Below, one piece after another: positions 38,262 to 50,300 of a DNA stretch of 64,000 nt. Positions within the stretch are counted from its first letter, which is position 1; each line of letters starts with the position of its first letter. Below the pieces are notes generated by a model that saw nothing but the letters and a program-made list of their open reading frames with translations, was not told the DNA's origin and did no database searches. The stretch is from contig CM082584.2 in NCBI GenBank assembly GCA_040954595.2, positions 5,456,001 to 5,520,000 of the forward strand, given 5' to 3'. Source of the stretch: Balanoglossus misakiensis (taxonomy: Eukaryota; Hemichordata). Made by a program: the position numbers and the translations under genes.

Positions 38262-41200
38262 TCAGACTTTATTGCTATTTTGGACAGAGTTCGTACTGAT
38301 TTCACTTACTGGTTTTCTTTGCGGACTGCGTTCAATAAATGTGAAGTATGAATAGAATAAACTTCCCACAACACTGCAAATCAAACAGAATCAAATCATT
38401 AGTTTCTGCTATTATAACGTCAACTCTTTGAGTCATGTATGAGACTACAGCACTAAAATATTAATTGTATCCTGGATTTACCAGAATTTGCCATCAATAG
38501 AAAGTTTAAATTTCTCCCAGCTAAATTAAATTCGCATGGTACCTTACTTCGTAACTAACAATGTTTGGATAGTGCTGGAGGTGTCATAGAGATGAAATAA
38601 CTTGTTACTAGTTCAAGCCATTGTTTAGTTGGACAATTGTTGGTCCAACTAAACTTTCCCTTTTCAGACACTGTGGAGCAAAGCACCACACCAAGGAGCA
38701 AGTTCTGTTCGATTGGCCAAGATAGTGTAGCAAATGTAGTAAAGACTCCCGCAAGTTCTAACTACTGGTCTGTTGTCTGACTGGTCTACCATCCATGCCC
38801 CAGTTAGAGATTTCCACCAAAATGAGAAAATTCTGGCCAGACCAGGAAGTATCTATGTGGGGAAAATCATGTGGTATTTTGTTCAACTTTTGAAAATATT
38901 TCCCAAAGTGTTGCACCTGTATCTGTTCTTTGTGCAAAGGACACACCGTATTCATGGTGGACTGGCAATTTGGCAATTGTCTCAGTATTCCAGACCAACA
39001 GCTCTCATCTTTAATTTTGTGTATTGTATCATGTGCAACAAAAATAATAATGCAGAAGAATTGAAAATACAAATACCTTATATTTAATCCAAAGAAATTC
39101 AGCATGGAGAAATAGTAGTCACCTCCAAACACCATTCCAATGTATGTCACTAAAATGTTCTATCGAGAAAAAAGACGCAAAGGTTATAATATCTAACTGA
39201 ATACATGGAAGGAGTGAAACTAGTATAGAGCAGGTCCATTGACAGCAGTAAAGAAAAATGCAAATTTAATACAGATTTTGGGGGGATGATATTGAAGCAT
39301 TTAAAAACCCCAGTAGTATAATGGTAAAAGTAGAAGTAATACTGTCAATAATTTTTCAATTCTTACTTATCAATTAATGAATTGATTAGCATTCCACACA
39401 GCATTGTTTTGTCATAATTTAAAAACATACAGTCATTCTTACCTTGATACAGCCAACCATAGTTGTAGTTAATGCTGAGTTGTAATTTGTACACAGGACT
39501 ATAGAATACATTAATATAAACCTGAAATGGAAAATCTTCTGTTAGATTTTACTTTTTGTAAATAATGTTAAAGTAACACCCGTTCATATGGAAATTTAGC
39601 TAAAGTTACCATGGTAATTTGAGATCTAGCCAATCACAGATTTTCAGTGGGTGCCACGCGTGAAAAAAGAGCACCAACATATTTAGAACACTCAGATTTG
39701 CCATTTATGGACATATGTAAATTGGAGGTGACCATGTACCTTTTACACTTTATAAATCATTTCTTGAAATTGTTCAACTTTTGAATCAAACAAACAAACA
39801 AAAGCAAATTTTCAATTATTTAATATTTGAAAGAAATGATAATAATATAGCTTACCCCATGATACATGAAATTAAATATTGTATAAGGAAGGCCCGGTCT
39901 GTCCATGCATTGAACGACAAGGCTGATGAAACTTGACCAGTGGCCATTGCTAATACTGTTGCTGGTATCAACATGAATAAAGCATTATAATATAGAACAC
40001 CATATTTCCCAAGATCCTGCAGATCAAACCACAAAAAACGAGTTGGTACAGGCATCAGGTCAAGAAGTTAACACTGGATTATGATTTGTACAGTCGAACC
40101 TGTCTATAATGGCCAGTCAAGGGATTTTCCTAAACTGGCCTTTATAGACAGGTGACTGTTATAGACAGGTCAATTAATGGACATGTACATTGCATGGGGA
40201 CTGCAACAACATGGCCACTATAGACAAGTGGCCACCGTAAAGAGGTGGCCACTATCACAGGTTTGACTGTATGACATACATACATGTATATATACAATAT
40301 TTTATCAAATGTAAAAAAAAATGGTTGCTTCATGCCTTACCTTAGAGTCTAGTTTCTTTTTTGTGTATACCCCATTAGCAGCTGTGCATATATTATTTAT
40401 TGATATAAATGTGTAGCCTACTGCATCAAATGATAGGTCATCCCTGTCACAAGAAAACAGATGTTAGTGAAATTCTCTGCAATAAGAAGGATTTTTCTGA
40501 ATAAACAAGGGACCAACATGTAGCAGCTGGTAAGAGTGCCTGTTTAGAGCTTTCTGAACAAGTGGTTCTATGTACATGCGAAAGGAACTGTAAAAATGTT
40601 CAGTATGGACAGGTAAGGTTGCAAGATTAGACAGGGTTTGGTTTAAACAGGTTTTACTATACACCTTGCAATAGATTGAAAAAAGCACATTTCACTTACG
40701 CTGCAGCAACAAGAGCTCCAATAATCATTGAAATGATTACAATTTGTACTTTCCTGGAGGCTGTCACTCTGTCATACAAAACAGAATAGTTTTATGATGA
40801 AATGAGGGTCTCAATTACTAGTACATGTATTAAGTGACAGCGCTAGATCTGTGATCACTGGGTGGAAAGACGAACAACAACAAACACATCAATCTGCAAA
40901 GCTGAGCCTGGTGCTAACAAAAAGGTTACAAGTAACATAATGATCCTTACCCTAATATATAATGTTCAGCAATCATTGTCATCAATATTGAAAACCTCCT
41001 AAGTACTGTAAACATTGGTAAACTGAAAAATAGAATCATGCACCCAAATTACTAGAGGAATACACACAGTCACAAATCTGATGAATATCAAAAACAGCTC
41101 CCTCAATATGGTTTAGAATCTGTTTACTGTACATGTGCAAAGGTTAACATTTCCTTCATGATTTTATTTCAATAATTTTCACAGAATATTTATGCAAAAT

Positions 41201-44200
41201 ACGACGCCAATAAAACCAGCACTTACATTTACGTGTCATACATGTAATTCAAGCAATATTCATACATGAATCTGAATATCTCTTGTGCACGATTGGACAA
41301 ATATTCTCATAATAACGCATATGCTGCTGTTTTTGTAACTCACATATATACAATAAACATGCTTGTCTCAGTAATACAGTCAAACCTGTCTATAGTGACC
41401 AGTCAAGGGACTTTACCAAACTGGCCTTTATAGACAGGTGGTCTTTATAGACAGGTTAATTTATACACATGTAAATTGTACAGGGACTGTAACTAAGTGG
41501 CCACTATATAGAGGTGGTCACTAACACAGGTTTGACTGTATACACAATGACCAAAGTGCCTGGGTGTTTTCTTAGAGAGAATGCAACATTAGCAGGGAAA
41601 CTGACAATGGTTTATCAACTTGGTCTCTGAAAATATCTTCGTATATTGGCAATGAAATTTCAGGCAATCAAAAAATCTTCATTGGCAATGAAAATTCAGA
41701 CAATCAAAATGTACCAGTGTTGAATGGTGCTTGGGCCGTGCAATGATGATACATGTCCATGTTTGATACTATGACGTGTCTGCCAGATTTAACACAGAGG
41801 CCAAATCATTCGCCTCCTCCAGACTTCATTTATGTGGACCGAAAATATTTACCTTATCCTCTTTGTACCACCCAATCCAAATACTAAATTACCCATGTAA
41901 ATAAGAGGCAATGGCCATATCTGTAAACAGAAACACAAGTATTTTGTTAAAAAAAACATTTTCTACTGGTACACCAGATAACAGGGTAGTGCCTGTACTA
42001 CTCCCCTATAGATCAGATAGGTAAATGGAATAGTGTGAATATTAAGTAACGCTATTCCAACAGTACCAGGACAAAGTTGGCGAACATCGTAAAATCGCTG
42101 ATATTCTGTATGATATATTTTAGTGTGGGTGTTAACTTATGAAACTGGGATAATATGGTCAGACATGCAATTATCAGTTGGTATTTTATCAATTTGTTTC
42201 TTCGATTGTAAATAAACATGAATATATAGCTAATTTGTTGGCATGTGAGAAATAGAATCTCACACACCAAGGACCCGGGATCAGATTTCTCACACTCGTG
42301 GACGATATTTTGTCACACAATTCTAGCTGCCTTTATAGACAGGCTTTTCGACAATTGTGTACATCATGGTACACTGCCCCTGTACTAAGTTTGAATTCAA
42401 TAAGTCAAGGAATAGCTGAGTGATGGCTCAAGATGGATGGATTGGGAGAGGAACAGACAGATTTATGAACAGACGGAGCCCAATCCACTGAAATGTGAAA
42501 AATCTTACTTTGTCAGGTATTTCTCGACTCCAATCAGGAAATGAAATGATTCGCAATGCTTTTCCAAGGCCTAAAACCAATATTGTTGCAACCATCTGTA
42601 ATGGAAAGGAAGACAAATTTAAAAGCGTGTTCACGCATAGATGCCTACAATAAATTTTCAATGATGAACTGAAAAGCTGAATTATTTTTTTGTCTGTCTC
42701 GTGCAAATTTTAATTTTAACCCACAACTTTTCACAAAACTAATCTTACATGTATGTTGACATATTGCATGTTGACATATTGCATTTGTAAGATACCAAAT
42801 TGTCAATACAGTGTTACTAACTTTTGGAAAATACCTGAACTTGATAATGGATATTAAGAAATGATACAAAATACATGAATTGAAAAACATCTTTTAATTG
42901 TGGATTTTAGGATTCTCCTTTGTAAGTCTAATAAAAATCTGTCATAAAATGTAGGGGTCACCGCGCTTATTATTAATACTGTGAATTTAGCCCATAATGA
43001 AAAAACAATTGCAGTACCAGCAGAAATAACTACCCTACATCACATGTACATACCAGTAACACCTACAACTATATAAGAACAAACATTCAGGACATATGTA
43101 CCAGTTTTACCATACTGTACTTAAACAGTAAGATACCAGTATCTTACAGTAAAGGACACACAAAACTGAACAAAACTATGATATTACTCAACACATAGAC
43201 TACAATCATGTATCTCTCAATTGTAATGTTGGAACTACATGTACTAGAATCATCATGCATTTGGTTAAATGTTCATAAAAATACATGTACACTTGTACAC
43301 TTAGTAGCAGTATAAAGTGATGTTTTTTTCCCAGCTTTTCATTGTTACATTTTGTATACTTACTTGTCCTAAGCCTAATACTTGGAAAGCTGGAAATCTA
43401 TAGAACGAGAAATAAACGATAGTGCCATAAATGATATTGTAATTGTCTTACATAATTGTAGCTCATAAAGTGAAGTAAACAATGTATATTTTTAAACCTG
43501 GAAATAAAGCTCTTGGTCACCTATATGCAAGTTCAGGCACAGTTACATGTATTATGGCAACTTCTGATCTAGCCAAAGAAAGATTTTTACAATGTGCCAC
43601 GTGAAAAAGATAGTGCCACTAGAGCATGATACTGTTTGTGTTTTGGGGATTTATTATACAATCTGGGAAGTGTGGTACAATTCAAAACAAAACTCTTACA
43701 TAAAGCACACATTATGGATTACGTCCTCTCCCAGCTGTTACAAATGACTCAGATTGCAGCCTGTTTTTTTGGACCAAAATCTTTCTCTGAACAAGAATAT
43801 TTCAATTGTTAGAATCAAGATATTTGCTTCAATTTTTTAAAATATGTTTATTAAACCCCTTTATCAAACAATTTAAATTAAAAATGTTGGCCAGTTTTGC
43901 AATTTGACACATACATAAATATGAAATATATTTTTCGTAAGCTTTTCAATTCAATCTATGATTTTAGTATTTATTACATGAAGTACACCCGTCTCACCAC
44001 CTGTGTGACATAGACTAGAACAGATCATTCAAAAATCCAAATCACCCCTGTTCTACGTCATCAACCAGAACTATTTCCACGGATTCATCGTAACATTGTT
44101 GTAAATATCTTGCAAAACAGAATTACAAGTTTAATATATGTACCAGTATTTACAGTACAGAAATGAAAAGTAAACAAATGACGGTTCCATGACAATATTG

Positions 44201-45360
44201 CTTGGTAAAATCAATCAGAGGAAGGTGGAATTTGGAAAGAAGACAACCAAAGCAATGATCGTGGATGTGCTTACAGCTGTGCTGTCGAGTCAAGTCCGAG
44301 CAAGCCACCAAAGGCGACGGCCTAACACATCAATAAACATTAGCTTTCCATTGAATGAAGGAGTTATAAAAGACATTCAGGTGAAACAAAAACGTACTAT
44401 TCATGATCAGTGTGGGTACTTCTGTGGTAGGTCCAGTGTAGCTGCAATGATTGTAGCGGGTGCTGCTGGGTTGAGCAGCACCAGCTACAATCATTGCAGC
44501 TTGTGTACAATACGAGCGTGAAGTTGGCCTCATCCTCATCCTCAGCTTCGCCAGCCTCATCCTCATCCTCAGCTTCGTGACCCAGCCTCAGCTTCGTGAC
44601 CCCAGGAAGTAAACATGAAAATTATCCAAACGATCGGTAAAAAGAACAAATGGAGTCAAAAGAAGAAATTCAATCAATTATTTAGACTATCCCATGTAAA
44701 TTATTTTACCTATATCGCTTTCGCTTCTTTTAGATCACATCAGATATACGAAATTCACGATAATTTTGAAATCTTCCTGAGGTCACGAAGCTGAGTCTGA
44801 GGTCACGAAGCTGAGGATGAGGATGAGGATGAGGATGAGGCTGGCGAAGCTGAGGATGAGGATGAGGATGAGGCCAACTTCACGCTCGTGTGTACAATAA
44901 CATGTTTTCATTCACTGCACTGGTCAGTGGCAAGTTTTGCAACATGCAGAATGGGTGTGATCGAATAAATCGTGTATGCGTAGTAGGCCCATAACGACAA
45001 CGTAAGCCCACGATCACCCCTGATAAGCCCAACTAACGCTAAATATTTGAAACGCAGAGAAAGATGGCAAGTACAAAGTTAGTAGAAACGGGAAGCAAAG
45101 AAAATGGCACCAAGTGTCAAGTGGGCTTCCGGCGAAATACACTACAGTCACCCGTTCAGCGTTTGTGAAGTTTGGGTGAGGTGCTATTCAAGTCCAGAAA
45201 CAACGTATCAAAATCGATATACTTACTTATAATTCGTCAGCACACTCTTGTTAACGATCACTATTAGAAAAGATGACAACCCGTAAAATACAGCCGACAG
45301 AATCATACCCAGCCGACTTTTCGGAGAGCTTCCGATTTGCTCTTTCGTACTGTCGGCCAT
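38262..45360 (-). CDS. SLC35D: SLC35D-family nucleotide-sugar transporter (UDP-glucuronate / UDP-GalNAc type), complete
   Basis: Eleven exons in transcript order: 45227-45360, 43364-43397, 42509-42595, 41853-41920, 40951-41022, 40700-40753, 40341-40443, 39856-40016, 39443-39521, 39077-39159 and 38262-38373. They give 987 nt, 328 aa; human SLC35D1 has 355 and SLC35D2 337. All introns are GT-AG. Recognisable blocks: [117 protein letters not shown] and a last span [14 protein letters not shown]. About ten membrane spans are expected. The family exchanges UDP-sugars for UMP across ER or Golgi membranes to supply proteoglycan synthesis. D1 and D2 differ in substrate; I cannot decide which applies. 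The short hydrophilic tail lacks an obvious ER-retention signal. Confidence 0.96.
40089..40272. mobile_element. CAGTCAAACCTGTCTATA-family MITE, long copy
   Basis: TA-CAGTCGAACCTGTCTATA at the left and CAGGTTTGACTG-TA at the right, with internal tandem motifs ACTGGCC and TATAGACAGGT. Flanking TA suggests Tc1/mariner mobilisation. It lies in SLC35D intron 7. Confidence 0.82.
41376..41541. mobile_element. CAGTCAAACCTGTCTATA-family MITE copy
   Basis: TA-CAGTCAAACCTGTCTATA at the left and CAGGTTTGACTG-TA at the right. It closely resembles the copy at 40089, same orientation, in SLC35D intron 4. Confidence 0.85.
44440..44501. mobile_element. Short GCAATGATTGTA foldback
   Basis: AGCTGCAATGATTGTAG and GGTGCTGCTGG are followed by AGCAGCACC and CTACAATCATTGCAGCT, a nearly perfect hairpin related to the one at 31822. 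It directly abuts the insertion at 44502. Confidence 0.8.
44502..44899. mobile_element. 376-bp foldback element with perfect 11-bp target-site duplication
   Basis: TGTGTACAATA occurs at 44502-44512 and again at 44889-44899. Between them the element 44513-44888 starts CGAGCGTGAAGTTGGCCTC and ends GAGGCCAACTTCACGCTCG, an exact inverted terminus. The long arms hold repeated CATCCT / AGGATG hexamers and GCTTCGTGACC / GGTCACGAAGC units. A duplication of this length and long arms suggest a Mutator-like (MULE) foldback, which is inference. No coding capacity. In SLC35D intron 1. Confidence 0.88.
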
Positions 45361-45442
45361 GTTGTCAAACTCTTCAGCACGGCGGAGTTAATTAAAAAGG
45401 ACCCCTCAACACAGTGAAAACTTTGCATTGCAAGTCCTTAGG

Positions 45443-45483
45443 CTGGTTCCCTGCCCCAATCCCACCGCTGGCTGCGCTACGCT
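45443..45483 (-). promoter_or_regulatory. 41-bp motif shared with the TMEM59 upstream region
   Basis: This is the partner of 12056-12096 (34 of 41 positions equal by eye, core CCGCTGGCTGCGCTA). It starts 82 nt upstream of the SLC35D ATG. Confidence 0.45.
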
Positions 45484-47314
45484 AAAGGGAAAGGGTCAGG
45501 CACGGCCTATTGTAAACATGGCTCTCATTGGTCAATACATACGAACATTAAGTTGTTAAATTGATAAGTTTGTTGTAAGATACTCATTTCCCGTTCTCTC
45601 CTTCACCTCCATGAATGTTTATCATTCGATTTCCAACTTTACAACAAACGAAACAAAATAAACTGCCTGGATGAATCTTGACCGGCGTACGGACATTGGA
45701 GGCATCCATCTTGTTTATGATCACGTGGTTTACCTAGTCTCGGTTACCCAGACGCCTTTGCTCTTCCGATGCTCTCCAGAAAAGGGTCTGGGGAAATACC
45801 GGTTACCCAGACGCCTTTGCTTCTTCCGATGCTCTCCAGAAAAGGGTCTGGGGAAATGCTATTGAAAGCGTTGTAAAACAAAATGGCCGATGTCAGGATT
45901 TTGATCATCGCCTGATTGGCTGAGCTCTCAGTATGACCCGGGTCATTGCAATAGTTTCGACAATCGTCTACCAAAGATATTTCATATAATTTCTCCAACA
46001 ATGCTAACAGAGGACGCCTTTTGCCTTTCGCATCAACCAACAAGTACCGGTCTCTTGATATGAAGATACGACAAATAATCACACATTGTCAAGAGTCAGT
46101 GACCCGGGTCATACTGAGAGCTCAGCCAATCAGGCGATGATCAAAATCCTGACATCGGCCATTTTGTTTTACAAAGCTTTCAATAGCATTTCCCCAGACC
46201 CTTTTCTGGAGAGCATCGGAAGAAGCAAAGGCGTCTGGGTAACCGAGACTATTGAAAGCTTTGTAAAACAAAATGGCCGATGTCAGGATTTTGAACATCG
46301 CCTGATTGGCTGAGCTGTCAGTATGACCCGGGTCACTGCAATAGTTTCGACAATCGTCTACCAAAGATATTTCATATAATTTCTCCACCAATGCTAACAG
46401 AGGACGCCTGTTGCCTTTCGCATCAACCAGCAAGTACCAGTCTCTTGATATGAAGAGACGACAAATAATCACACATTGTCGAGAGTCAGTGACCCGGGTC
46501 ATACTGACAGCTCAGCCAATCAGCGGATGATCAAAATCCTGACATATATATATCCCACATAGTCAATATTCAAACGTACCGGTACATGTAATTTTCTTGA
46601 AATTTGAAAGTTCAATTTGTCTCTACATTCTATAAAAACATAAATGAAATCAAAGTTGCTGGAAAAATTTGTAACTTGATACAAGTGTCGCCGTCTATGA
46701 GAAAAGTCATTTGCAAGTTCATTCATGACCGCAAAGTTTAATAACATTGTAATACCGGTTAGTTTTCTGTTAAAAATGTCTCGTTATATTTCTCTATAAA
46801 CATATAAAATGAAATCAAACTTACCAGAACAATTTGTAATCTTTATTGTATTATTATTAAATGTGAAGAGAAAATTGTATCCACCTGACTATCTCAGGAT
46901 TTTTACTTTGGGATTATACCAAAATAGGTCAAGGAATCACTGTCTACAAGAAAAAAGCATTTAAAAGTTTACTACCACAAAGTTGAACTTTAATAAAATT
47001 GCAGTACCCCTCACTTTTCTGTTTACAATTTCTCGTGATTAATAGTTTCATGTATACATGTATGTAACTGCCGTGCAATTCTGGTATTTTAGCAGAGAAT
47101 TTGAAAAGACTTCTCCAACCACCAGTGGTGTTGATTCTCTCGTTTATAACTGTAAATGAGTGATTTCAGGAAAGATAGCCGTAATATCATAAAATGGGTG
47201 CAAACGCAATATAGACCACTAGTTTGATGTAACCTTTGCCCTATTAAATCTCCTTTGGAGTTTGAAACCTTCGTAACATTTGCTCAGGCAAAGTATCCCA
47301 TAATCATCAAGTAG
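45484..47314. other. Intergenic region between SLC35D 5' end and RPTP 3' end
   Basis: It is dominated by the inverted and tandem duplications at 45741-46550. The remainder, 46551-47314, is AT-rich and is presumably the RPTP 3' UTR and flank. I see no gene. Confidence 0.6.
45741..46550. repeat. Composite of tandem and inverted duplications
   Basis: A 59-bp unit starting CGGTTACCCAGACGCCTTTG occurs twice in tandem (45741, 45800) and once inverted (about 46187-46246). Two copies of a roughly 300-bp unit (about 45860-46190 and 46249-46546) each carry inverted ends GATGTCAGGATTTTGA / TCAAAATCCTGACATC, with GACCCGGGTCA inside both arms. The second copy is cut short at its right end. Open frames here translate the repeat and are not genes. 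Confidence 0.88.
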
Positions 47315-50300
47315 CTAAGAAGTGATATTGGCATATGTTTGAGTATTTTCATCGCAGTACGTCACAACCACTTCATAGCAGAGTTGATATTGTTCCTGGG
47401 GAAATATAAAGAAATGTTTGGGTTTATACAAATTGAAGCGTTGGATTGGACTTGTGTTTGACAGGAGTAGACAATGGACAGTGAGGGGTTACCGGTAGTT
47501 GTGGATCTTTGTAAAAATGTTGGTATTCTCAAATATATTGTTCAATCATTTCAAGCCTCTGATTTCTATTCAGAAATTGTTTATTTAAACTCTAACCTCA
47601 CCAGTGATTGTTCTTGAAAGGAAAACAAGGGTGATTTGTTACTCTCAAAAAAGTATACCTACCAGAGTATATCCTTGGTACATACTTAGTAGACAGAGAG
47701 GGACAATCATGCATTACTGCAGTAAATATACTGTCTATTCGTACCAGCCATTTCACTGTATATTTTACTCACCAATGTTTCAATCATGTTTGGTCTGAAA
47801 TTTCTGATTGTCCTGACAGCCTGGAAGACGTCCACCATTTGATCGACTTCGATTCGTTCACATGCAGAGATGGCAGCACAGAATACGCCACTTCGACCAA
47901 TACCATTGCTGAAAAGAAAAAGAAAAAGAAAAAGAAAAACCTCAAAATTATAATAGCAACATGTAATACCCCCAAAAATGGAACATTCATGTTCCGTTAT
48001 AAGCAATGACAGTTCTGATTCACACATGGAATTTCTGGCTGAAACAATAACTTACATGCAATGCACAGTAATGGGGCCATTTTCAGCTTCCTGTTGTATT
48101 TGCTTAACCATGTTCATCAACTCTACGATGATCTTGGTCAGTTTCCCAGTTTCATGGTTGTGTTTCCAACTGCGAATTTGAAACTGGTGTATTGAGACAG
48201 AATCCTCTCCCTAAAAATGGAAATGATAGGATCACATTTGCATCTTTATTATAATTTTCTCTAGGTTTTCATGTATGAATATGCATGGTTACAGAAAAAT
48301 ATTTTTTATGCCATACGCATAATAATAAAAATTGTAACAAGACAGACACTTTCAAAAATCAACCATTGATAGATTGGTTGATGATTGATAGATGGACAGA
48401 CCAATCTCAGAAACCATTTCTTATTGTTCATTATCACAACAATGAACATTGAACAAAATATTATTTAAATTTCCTACCTTGGAAAGTGTAAGGATTCGTT
48501 TGACAATTTCTCCAACATTTACACTTTCAAGTTTCACGTCAAATGGTCCAAAATGTTTGTTTTCTAATTCACTAGGCCAGTAATAACAGCTACATGTATC
48601 CTATAAGAGACACAGGGTTAATTTTATATTTCAACCACAACCAGTTGTTAAAGTACAAAAAAAATGGATAATGAACGTCAAATGCGATACTCACTGTCAT
48701 TTCACTATCCACGTCGTTCAGCATAACTATGATACGCGATTTGTGATCATAGACCATTCTCCAGAAATCTACGATAGTACTTGGTAAGGGCATCTGGGTT
48801 ACCAGGAAAGCATTCTTCACATTGTATGTCTATTAATTGAATAACAGATTAAATCATGTATAATAATGTTCCAAATGTTTGAAGAGACTTAAGTATCATA
48901 GTTTAGCACTGCCATACCTGAATTTTAAGCTTATACAAAGACTATACTTACATCCAAGAAGCTTGCGTTAATGTAATCTGTTGATTTAGGATCCTGTATG
49001 ACTGTAGTCAACATGGGACAGTACTTGTCAACTGTAACATGACCAAGAATCTGTGTGATTAGAGTACCCCCTATATATACTAGTTAATTCAAGCATACTA
49101 TATGTTAAATTTCTTCATTCCTCTTTTGTCTGGAGCCTTCGGACCCATAACTATGTTAATACACTTACTGGGCAAAATATTGGCAAACCGGTTTTTCTTT
49201 CGGTTTTTAGGTAGACGACCTTTCTTAGATTCTTCTGGTTTGGGTTTGTAACTGTTTCCGTTTAAATTCTGTACATTTGAGTGGAGAGAAAAAAATGATT
49301 GGTGTGAGTGAAATGATTCCAATTAAAATATATGATACTTAAGCTTCAATGAATTTCATATTACTTCCTCGAAATTAACTTGTGTTACTGTTGCAATGTG
49401 ATCGTCCAGAGGTACATGTAGCTCTGTTAAGTCTTGAATAAAATTTACTCAAAGAAGATGCTACTGGATTTGAATATAAAAATCAGATATTTTGGCTGTT
49501 ATTTTACCTAGGACTTAAAAATCAACACTAACCTGCCATTCTGAATACAGACGTGTTTTCATAGTTTGTTGATCTTTTTTCAGTAAATCAGTGAATGTCT
49601 TTTTAACATCTGAGACTGGAATGGTCGTGGAGGTTAATCTTGTTGAAGGATTCAGGGAGGTATACTCCGATTCTGTTTCCTGAAAACAAAAGAGAACTCA
49701 AGTTGATGTAACTGTGCGGGTAAAAAGAACACAGGGATCATTTTGACCTGTTAACAGCTATGTGGACACAATGAAAGAATGGCTGGTCTTCTTTTAATTG
49801 CCACACCACATCCAGCAATGTTCAACTTTTTCCCAACATGTATAACCATTTTAATGTTTTACCAACAGGTTTATGTAATATGAAAATTTAATCAAAATGG
49901 CAGACTTTAAGCAAGGCTAGTACGTGGGTTATCCATAGATCAGGCAACCAGTAAAAGATTATCTGGAATTGGTGATGGAAACTAGGTAAGTTTAAAAAAG
50001 GGGTGTACCAGTACATACGTACTACATTGTTTAGATATGCACTGCCGTATACAAACCATTTCTATTGATAAACCAGCATATGCACTTTCTTCTGGATCCT
50101 TTTTAAATGTTGTAGCTGGTTTTAGATGTGACTTTCCCTTTGATCCTTCAGATGGTACATCTATATAAGCATACTGATCACCATCATCATTGAGGTCCTT
50201 TTCTGAGAATGCTGAATTGGATGCATCAACTGCATTGAAAAGAGTTGTTTGTATTAATAGGCCATGAGTATATTATCAACAGTTATTTGGAAATAAATAA

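Noticed and set aside
44189-44566. Open frames of 78-110 aa on both strands near 44.4 kb
   Set aside because: They run through the foldback hairpin and the start of the 376-bp element, so they translate inverted repeats.
45744-46502. Open frames of 112-126 aa around 46 kb
   Set aside because: They repeat the same peptide because the DNA is duplicated and inverted; no domain or start context supports a gene.
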